From JAVVHH01 sp965276815 (GTDB lineage: Bacteria; Pseudomonadota; Alphaproteobacteria; Acetobacterales; Acetobacteraceae), in contig CBDIBE010000010.1 of assembly GCA_965276815.1 (NCBI GenBank), positions 558,001-622,000 of the forward strand: 64,000 nt of DNA, read 5' to 3'. This document shows positions 58,119-64,000 of this stretch, piece after piece. Position 1 is the stretch's first letter, and each line of letters begins with the position of its first letter. The position numbers and the translations under genes were made by a program. Under the pieces are notes generated by a model. That model was not told the origin of the DNA and ran no database searches. It was given only the letters and a program-made list of their open reading frames with translations.

Positions 58119-59105
58119 ATGAGCAGCACGCGTCCCGAGATCGCCACGGACCGCAATCTGGCCCTCGACTTGGTGCGGGTGACCGAAGCCGCCGCCCTTG
58201 CCGCTTCCCGGTGGATGGGCAGGGGCAAGAAAAACGAGGCGGACGGGGCGGCGGTCGAAGGGATGCGGCGCGCTTTCGACAGCGTCGCCATCGACGGGAC
58301 GGTCGTCATCGGCGAGGGCGAGATGGATGAGGCGCCGATGCTCTACATCGGCGAGAAGGTGGGCGCCGGCGGCCCGGCCATGGACATCGCCGTCGACCCG
58401 CTCGAGGGCACGACCATCACCGCCAAGGGCGGCCCCAACGCGCTGGCCGTGGTGGCGCTCGCCGAAAGCGGCAATTTCCTGCACGCGCCGGACATCTATA
58501 TGGAGAAGATCGCCGTCGGCGGCGGGCTGCCGGACGGCGTCGTCGACTTGGATGCACCGGTGGTCGAAAACCTGCGCAATCTGGCCAAGGCAAAGAAGCG
58601 GGAATTAGGCGACATCGTCGTCTGCATGCTCGAGCGCGACCGGCACGCCGAATTGCTGGCGAAGTGCCGCGAGGCGGGCGCGCGGACGATCCTGCTGGGC
58701 GATGGGGACGTGGCCGGCGTGATCGCGGCCGCGCTGCCGGAGGGCGGGGTGGATATCTACATGGGCTCCGGCGGCGCGCCGGAAGGCGTGCTGGCGGCGG
58801 CGGCGCTGCGCTGCATCGGCGGCCAAATGCAGGGGCGGCTGAAATTCGAGAATGACGAGCAGGTGGAACGCGCCCGCTCCATGGGGGTGAACGACCCCAA
58901 GCACAAATACAGCGTGACCGAGATGGCCAAGGGCAACGTCATGTTCGCCGCCACCGGCGTGACTTCCGGCCAGCTTCTCAAGGGCGTGCGGCGCTTCGGC
59001 CACGGCGCCTTCACCCACTCCATGGTGATGCGCAGCAAATCGGGCACGGTCCGCTATATCGAGGCGCACCACAACTTCGAGACTAAGACCTGGCAGCCTG
59101 AATGA
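58119..59105 (+). CDS. glpX: Class II fructose-1,6-bisphosphatase
   Basis: The protein has 328 residues. TGAGGA-like GGAG precedes the ATG. AAALAASRWMGRGKKNEADG (about 25), VVIGEGEMDEAPML (metal Glu residues, about 62), IAVDPLEGTT (about 90) and YMGSGGAPEGVLAAAALRC (about 220) are GlpX signatures. It dephosphorylates fructose 1,6-bisphosphate in gluconeogenesis. It lies 10 bases after hom and is probably cotranscribed with alaC-hom. Confidence 0.94.
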   Translation: MSSTRPEIATDRNLALDLVRVTEAAALAASRWMGRGKKNEADGAAVEGMRRAFDSVAIDGTVVIGEGEMDEAPMLYIGEKVGAGGPAMDIAVDPLEGTTITAKGGPNALAVVALAESGNFLHAPDIYMEKIAVGGGLPDGVVDLDAPVVENLRNLAKAKKRELGDIVVCMLERDRHAELLAKCREAGARTILLGDGDVAGVIAAALPEGGVDIYMGSGGAPEGVLAAAALRCIGGQMQGRLKFENDEQVERARSMGVNDPKHKYSVTEMAKGNVMFAATGVTSGQLLKGVRRFGHGAFTHSMVMRSKSGTVRYIEAHHNFETKTWQPE

Positions 59106-59145
59106 GCTGAGGTCGCGAATCGGCGCGATCCCGTAGCATCGCCCG

Positions 59146-60897
59146 ATGAACGTCGAATCGAGCCTTACCGGGCGGCGCTGGGTGCTGCGCGACGGCGACG
59201 GGCGGATCGGGCTCGGGATCGCCCAGCGGCTGGGACTGCCAGAGGTGGTCGGGCGTCTGCTGGCCGCGCGCGACGTCGATATCGACATGGCCGAGCATTT
59301 TCTCGAGCCTACGCTGCGCGCCCTGCTGCCGGACCCGTCGCTGCTGGCCGGGATGGATGCGGCGGCCGACCGGCTCGCCCGTGCCGTCGTCTACGGCGAG
59401 ACCGTGGCCGTGTTCGGCGATTACGACGTGGATGGCGCCTGCAGCGCCGCGATCACCACGCTCGTCTTGCGCGGGCTCGGCTGCACGGTGCTGACCCATG
59501 TGCCAGACCGCATCAAGGAAGGATACGGGCCGAACGCGCCGGCGCTGCAGAGCCTGGTCGGGCGCGGGGCAACGCTGATTGTTTGCGTCGATTGCGGCAC
59601 GACGGCCGGGTCTGTCCTGGAGGCGGTTGCGGGGCAGGCGGACGTGATCGTGCTGGACCACCATGCGACGGACGGGCCGCCGCCGCCGATTGTGGCGACG
59701 GTGAACCCGAACCGGCTCGACTGCCGCTCCGGCCTTGGCTCGGTCTGCGCTGCGGCGATCGCCTTCATGGCGGCGATCGCGACCGTGCGCACCCTGCGCC
59801 GCACCGGCTTTTTCACGAGCCGGCCGGAGCCCGATCTGCGCGAGCTGCTCGACCTCGTCGCGTTGGCGACGGTGTGCGACGTGATGCCGCTGCGCGGGCT
59901 CAATCGCGCGCTGGTGAGCCAGGGGCTGCGGGTGATGGCGAAGCGGGCCCGGCCGGGTATCGCAGCCCTGCTGGAGGCGGCCTCTGCCCGTGACGTGCCG
60001 ACCGCGATGACGTGCGGCTTTGCGTTGGGGCCGCGGATCAATGCGGCGGGCCGGATCAGCGATGCCGGGCTAGGGCTGCGGCTGCTGTTGGCCGACGACC
60101 CGGTCGAGGCGCGCGCCATCGCGGCCCAGCTCGACAGCACCAACCGCGACCGGCAGGAGGTCGAGGCAGCGATTATGCAGGACGCGCTGGCGCAGGCGGA
60201 GGCGCAGGCCGCGTCTGGCCGGGCCGTCCTGCTGGTGCATGACGCGGCTTGGCACGCCGGAGTGGTCGGCATCGTCGCCGGCCGGCTCAGGGAGCGGCAC
60301 AACCGCCCGGCTTGCGTGGGCGCGCTGGCCGATGGGGTGATCAAGGGCAGCGGGCGGTCTTTGCCGGGCGTGGACCTCGGGGGCGCGGTGATGGCGGCGC
60401 GGCAGGCCGGGTTGCTGCTCAGCGGCGGCGGGCACGCAGTGGCGGCCGGGTTTGGCCTTTCGGCGAGCCGCTTGGCGGAGTTTCACGAGTTCCTCTGCGA
60501 GCGGCTGGCGCACGCCGCCGCCTTGCCGCGGGCCGCCGATCTTGCGGTCGAGGGCACGCTTTCGGTGCAAGGCGCGACCGTGGACCTGGCACGGCAGCTT
60601 CACCGGCTCTCGCCTTTCGGCGCCGGCAACGAAGAGCCGGCTTTCGTGCTGCCGCGCGCGCAAGTGGTCCGCGCCGACCGGATCGGTCGCGAAGGCAGCA
60701 CGATCCGCGCCTGGCTGCAGGGCGAGGGCGGCGGCCCGCGGCTGAAGGCGCTGCTGTTCCGCGCCAAGGAGGGTCCGCTCGCCGACGCCCTGCTCGCGCG
60801 CGGGGCGCCGCTGCATCTGGCGGGCCATTTGCGTGCGGAGGAGTGGAATGGCGCCGTGAGTGCCAGCTTCTTCATCGCCGACGCCGCCGCCGCTTGA
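59146..60897 (+). CDS. recJ: Single-stranded-DNA-specific exonuclease RecJ
   Basis: The protein has 583 residues. DHH-family motifs are VAVFGDYDVDGACSAAITT (about 85), IVCVDCGTTAGS (about 145), VIVLDHHATDGPPPP (about 170) and LVALATVCDVMPLRGLNRA (about 245). The DHHA1 domain has GIVAGRLRERHNRPACVGAL and SGGGHAVAAGFGLS (about 425). It degrades single-stranded DNA 5'-3' in recombination and repair. It often follows hom-glpX in alphaproteobacteria, as here, 40 bases away. Confidence 0.94.
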   Translation: MNVESSLTGRRWVLRDGDGRIGLGIAQRLGLPEVVGRLLAARDVDIDMAEHFLEPTLRALLPDPSLLAGMDAAADRLARAVVYGETVAVFGDYDVDGACSAAITTLVLRGLGCTVLTHVPDRIKEGYGPNAPALQSLVGRGATLIVCVDCGTTAGSVLEAVAGQADVIVLDHHATDGPPPPIVATVNPNRLDCRSGLGSVCAAAIAFMAAIATVRTLRRTGFFTSRPEPDLRELLDLVALATVCDVMPLRGLNRALVSQGLRVMAKRARPGIAALLEAASARDVPTAMTCGFALGPRINAAGRISDAGLGLRLLLADDPVEARAIAAQLDSTNRDRQEVEAAIMQDALAQAEAQAASGRAVLLVHDAAWHAGVVGIVAGRLRERHNRPACVGALADGVIKGSGRSLPGVDLGGAVMAARQAGLLLSGGGHAVAAGFGLSASRLAEFHEFLCERLAHAAALPRAADLAVEGTLSVQGATVDLARQLHRLSPFGAGNEEPAFVLPRAQVVRADRIGREGSTIRAWLQGEGGGPRLKALLFRAKEGPLADALLARGAPLHLAGHLRAEEWNGAVSASFFIADAAAA

Positions 60898-60933
60898 CCT
60901 TGCGCCCCCACCGGGCTACCCCACCCCCGCGCC

Positions 60934-61009
60934 GTCCCGTTCGTCTAGAGGCCTAGGACACGGCCCTTTCAAGGCTGTAACACGGGTTCGAATCCCGTAC
61001 GGGGCACCA
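60934..61009 (+). tRNA. tRNA-Glu (anticodon TTC)
   Basis: A 76-base cloverleaf. Acceptor GTCCCGT pairs with ACGGGGC (one U-G at position 2), the D arm has GTCTAGAGGCCTAGGAC, the anticodon stem CGGCC/GGCTG holds loop CTTTCAA with TTC at 60968-60970, the T arm is ACGGG/CCCGT with TTCGAAT, and CCA is encoded. It starts 36 bases after recJ. Confidence 0.97.
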
Positions 61010-61173
61010 TGAGGAACAAGCGTCCGTTATGCGCCGATAAGTGTCGCTGCACGAAAATCCTTTAAGTTTAACTTGCGGCGGATTGTCGGATAGCAGAAAG
61101 GGGGCGGTTAATGCATGGGCCGCCCGTCCTACGAATGGGTACCGACACATAACCAACAAGGTAAGCTGCGTGG

Positions 61174-62286
61174 ATGAGCTCACTGCCCGGTCGAATGGCA
61201 CAGACCAATAATCTCAACTTCGTCCGGATCGTTGCTGCGAGTCTCGTCGTTATTTCCCATTCCTGGGACCTGCTGAAGCAGCCCTCGCCGGTCTGGTTCG
61301 ACGTCAACATGGGCGCCTTTGCCGTCCGGATCTTTTTCGTAGTCAGCGGATATCTTGTTTGCGATAGTTGGTCCAGGGATCCGAACTTCTTTCGGTTCAT
61401 TGCTAGGCGAGCTCTGCGTATTATTCCCGGCTTGGCCGCAGTCGTCATCCTCACTGCGTTAATACTGGGGCCGCTTGTCACATCGCTTCCGACCCGGGAC
61501 TACTTTGAAGGCCCGGAGTTCCGCACTTACCTTTGGAATGTCGCGCTGTGGACTACCTACGCCTTGCCCGGCGTGTTCAATGCGAATCCTTTCAAGGGCG
61601 CGGTAAACGGGTCCCTTTGGACGCTGTCCTCCGAGTTCATGTGCTATTTGGTGCTGCCCCTGTATGGAGCGGCCGGGTCACGGCTTTGTCGCCATGTGCT
61701 GATGCCGGCCGCTTTGATCGTGGTTGGGGCGGCGGGCCTGTACTACCAGTTGCGGCCGGAATTGTCCGGACCATTGGTGTGGAATACCGGTATTCCATTG
61801 GCGCTGCGATGGGCGCCGTACTTTGTCGCAGGGGCGGCATTCCGGGTCTGGAGGCTAGAGCGATTCCTAGACATGCACATTGCGATCATAAGTCTTGGGA
61901 TATGCGCAATTTTGTTCGGTAACGAGAGCACCCGCCATCTCAGCCTCATGGTGGCGATACCCTACGTCGTCCTGACATTTGGCCTGATTCCGAGCCCCTA
62001 TTTGCCGCGCTTTGGGCGGCGCGCCGACATCTCTTACGGAGTTTACCTCTACGCATTTCCCATCCAACAAACGATAATTGCCAAGGCCGGCCCAGGTCTA
62101 CATCCGCTTATATTGATGGCGACCGCGCTGCCGCTGAGCTGGCTTTGCGGCTGGCTGTCTTGGCACTTGGTCGAGAAGCACGCGCTGCGGCTCAAGCCAC
62201 GGCGAACAAGTAAGTTGTCGGGGACAGGCCCGCGCGCCAGACTTCGTGAGGAGAGCGGGGAGGAAGCTCTCCCCCTCGCCAAGTAA
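61174..62286 (+). CDS. Membrane acyltransferase (acyltransferase 3 family)
   Basis: The protein has 370 residues; ATG 61195 is an alternative start. FVRIVAASLVVISHSWDLL carries the family His (H-S-W in place of H-x-x-H), FFVVSGYLVCDSWSR and VNGSLWTLSSEFMCYLVLPL (about 148-167, with the Trp-Ser-x-Glu motif) and about ten TM segments make it an OafA/NodX-type O-acyltransferase. It would acetylate a surface polysaccharide. The coding sequence is visibly more A/T-rich than its neighbours and sits next to a tRNA gene, so recent acquisition is likely. No glycosyltransferase neighbours are present. Confidence 0.85.
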   Translation: MSSLPGRMAQTNNLNFVRIVAASLVVISHSWDLLKQPSPVWFDVNMGAFAVRIFFVVSGYLVCDSWSRDPNFFRFIARRALRIIPGLAAVVILTALILGPLVTSLPTRDYFEGPEFRTYLWNVALWTTYALPGVFNANPFKGAVNGSLWTLSSEFMCYLVLPLYGAAGSRLCRHVLMPAALIVVGAAGLYYQLRPELSGPLVWNTGIPLALRWAPYFVAGAAFRVWRLERFLDMHIAIISLGICAILFGNESTRHLSLMVAIPYVVLTFGLIPSPYLPRFGRRADISYGVYLYAFPIQQTIIAKAGPGLHPLILMATALPLSWLCGWLSWHLVEKHALRLKPRRTSKLSGTGPRARLREESGEEALPLAK

Positions 62287-62465
62287 TAGTTTCAAAGGGC
62301 GCTCCGAACGATCGCGACGATTTAGCCCAGCCATCAGCATTTCAGAGTGGACGAAGCTTGGCGGCGCAGACCGGGTCGCCTCCGCGGTTGCTCCGGCGAG
62401 CAGGTAGACTGGCGGCTCCGGTTTCCCGCCGCATCGCGAGCGGCGCGCGCGCATAGCACCCCGGC

Positions 62466-64000
62466 TTACAGCAGGACTTCGTGCAGTGGTCGACCCCAGT
62501 CGCCAGACGCCGTGACGGAACGCTCTATGTCTTCCTCCAGCATGAGTCCCTCCGCGACCAGCGACTCCGCGGCCGCTCGGATCGCTTCCGTGTAGGCTTG
62601 CGGGGTCCGATAGCGTTCTAGGACGGAGCGTCTGGGGTCGCCGGTCGCCGATCGCTCTTCCGGCGTGTCCGGGAACGGGATCGTGCTGCCGGTGAACTCA
62701 TAGAGGCCGCCATGGCCGTAGCCGCGGGCGCGGATGTTCCAGCCGGTGTAGGTGGCCAGCGGCGCGGCCACCATCGGCGCGCGAACCCCGCCAACCTCGT
62801 TGCCGTCCGCGTCCACCGCGGGCAGCAGAACCGTGTATTCCTTTCCGCTCACCCGCTCCGGCGGTTCGCGCGTGAGTAGGCCGCGGTCCATCTCCGGGCC
62901 GAAATCGAGCAATGGCAGCATGCTGGCTGATTGCGGCGTGGCGATGCCGGGGATGGCGGGAAAGCGGGCGCGCCAGGTGGCCAGGTCGACCAGCGTGCCG
63001 TCGGCCACACGCGGGAAGCGGCTCGGCGGGGGCGGGATGCCGGCGCTGGCCCAACGGTCCATCGCGTCCAGCATCGCGCGGAACAGCATGGAGGTGGAGA
63101 CGACGTTCAGCACGCTCTGGCAGGCGCCGCGGGTCGGGCGCTGCAGCCGCGGATCGGCGGAGTGCTGCGAGCTGGACCAGGCGTAGAGGCGCACCGTGCC
63201 GGGCTGCTCCAAGTCGCGTCCGGCCGTATCGGTGTGCACCAGCGAGCCGCGGCGCTGCCAATATTCGCTGGCGGATTGGCTATGCATCACCAGCGGATCG
63301 GTCGCGGGGCGCTTCAGGATCGCGTCGGTGCGGCCGGTCAGGTGGTCGGTGGTCGTGGCGTAGGCGAACGGGAAGCGGTCGGCCGGGCTGTGACGGTCTT
63401 CGAATTGCTGGCCGCCCGAAGCGGTCATCGTGCTGAACCGGGTGAGCGGCATGCGGCCGGCTCCCGCCACGTGCGGCATGATGCCGTCGAATACGCGCCG
63501 TCCCGCGCCGTCATCGTTGAAGCCGCGATACACGAAGTCGCGGATAACCCGGCCCGTCTGCGAGCGGCCCCACGCATAGACCCGCTCGACCGTGGCGGCC
63601 GCCTCGAACAGCGGGTTGGCGTCGCTGCGGTCGTGGCGCATGAAACCGATCAGGTCGCGGACCGCCACATAGCCGAGGCCTAGCACCAGCGGATCGCGGC
63701 CGGTGTAGACGAGTTCGTAGATCCAGCCGGGCTCGAACCCGGCCGGGATGTGCAGATGGGTGTCGGACGGGGTCAGCGCCTGCTCCATCCCCTGATTGTC
63801 GAGGCCGACACCGCTTTCGACCCGCGAAAAGCTCCAGCTTTCGGGCGGAAGTGGATGGCGCTCGCTGTCGGGATAACGCCGCCGGGTCAGGCTGGCGCGG
63901 CGCGGGTCGAGCGAGACGGTGGGATGGCTGCGGGTTGTTGCCCAACCGCTGAGCGGGATCGTGGTGACGCCTTTGCGGCCGATGAACTCGACGCGGACCG
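62466..64000 (-). CDS. Large alpha/beta-hydrolase-domain protein, 5' end outside window
   Basis: At least 511 codons are open from 64000 to the stop at 62466; the internal Met at 63788 is not the start because clear coding (FIGRKGVTTIPLSGWATTR, HPLPPESWSFSRVESG) continues to the window edge. HIPAGFEPGWIYELVYTGRD, GLGYVAVRDLIGFMRHD and VYAWGRSQTGRVIRDFVYRG (Ser nucleophile-type elbow) match the alpha/beta hydrolase domain family PF20091-type. RYGHGGLYEFTGS-like and the last ~80 residues are family C-terminal features. The substrate is unknown. Between 62287 and 62465 nothing recognisable is seen. Confidence 0.75.
   Translation of the reverse strand, partial: VRVEFIGRKGVTTIPLSGWATTRSHPTVSLDPRRASLTRRRYPDSERHPLPPESWSFSRVESGVGLDNQGMEQALTPSDTHLHIPAGFEPGWIYELVYTGRDPLVLGLGYVAVRDLIGFMRHDRSDANPLFEAAATVERVYAWGRSQTGRVIRDFVYRGFNDDGAGRRVFDGIMPHVAGAGRMPLTRFSTMTASGGQQFEDRHSPADRFPFAYATTTDHLTGRTDAILKRPATDPLVMHSQSASEYWQRRGSLVHTDTAGRDLEQPGTVRLYAWSSSQHSADPRLQRPTRGACQSVLNVVSTSMLFRAMLDAMDRWASAGIPPPPSRFPRVADGTLVDLATWRARFPAIPGIATPQSASMLPLLDFGPEMDRGLLTREPPERVSGKEYTVLLPAVDADGNEVGGVRAPMVAAPLATYTGWNIRARGYGHGGLYEFTGSTIPFPDTPEERSATGDPRRSVLERYRTPQAYTEAIRAAAESLVAEGLMLEEDIERSVTASGDWGRPLHEVLL

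Noticed and set aside
61010..64000. Attachment-site repeat of the tRNA-Glu 3' end
   Set aside because: No second copy of the T-arm/acceptor sequence was found to the window edge.
1..64000. CRISPR array, rRNA operon, intact insertion sequence or transposase
   Set aside because: No regularly spaced repeats, rRNA signatures or transposase-like proteins were seen.

Overview
The window looks like the chromosome of a high-GC alphaproteobacterium, most likely of the Acetobacteraceae/Rhodospirillales. This rests on the rodZ-like gene–ispG–hisS–prfA–prmC–DUF4167 block, an Atm1-type half transporter, a GluQ-type synthetase-like enzyme, a class I PHA synthase and rplM-rpsI followed by the short form of argC. 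No taxonomic search was possible.

Layout. (1) 1-9416 is the right end of a prophage-like block: large Ig-like/lectin-like/beta-helix tail proteins, then a tightly overlapping cassette of small membrane proteins, an Rz-like coiled-coil protein, a lipoprotein, a papain-like protein and a SleB-type cell-wall hydrolase. (2) 9466-14646 holds a flavin hydroxy-acid oxidase, a marR-emrA-emrB efflux operon and a persulfide-dioxygenase-like protein. (3) 14727-18225 has two tandem small secreted paralogues and then the wreck of an alternative complex III/cytochrome oxidase cluster. ActA, ActB and CoxA survive only as fragments, while the SCO copper protein is intact. (4) 18195-31816 is mostly housekeeping (usp, pdxH, ispG, hisS, prfA, prmC, atm1-like, rpmB) and ends in a BBP7-type outer membrane barrel. 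(5) 32230-39644 is one minus-strand, eight-gene candidate operon: a PotFGHI-type polyamine importer, two class I aminotransferases and two GNAT-type proteins. (6) 39728-48819 carries a SIMPL protein, GluQ, an esterase, an HNH protein, an enoyl-CoA hydratase bracketed by two copies of a ~100-bp element, DinB, a fluoroacetate-dehalogenase-like enzyme, ligA and an IlvD/Edd dehydratase. (7) 48851-64000 has rplM-rpsI, argC with a gamma-carbonic anhydrase, secreted proteins, phaC, alaC-hom-glpX-recJ, tRNA-Glu, a more A/T-rich acyltransferase and a large alpha/beta hydrolase cut by the window edge.

Points that deserve a second look: a candidate -1 frameshift site joining two tail reading frames; the decayed respiratory cluster; the transporter-aminotransferase-acetyltransferase operon, which includes a probable CTG start; the CTAG-ended element that supplies stop codons to two convergent genes; and two secreted-protein genes whose ribosome binding sites are buried in perfect or near-perfect hairpins.
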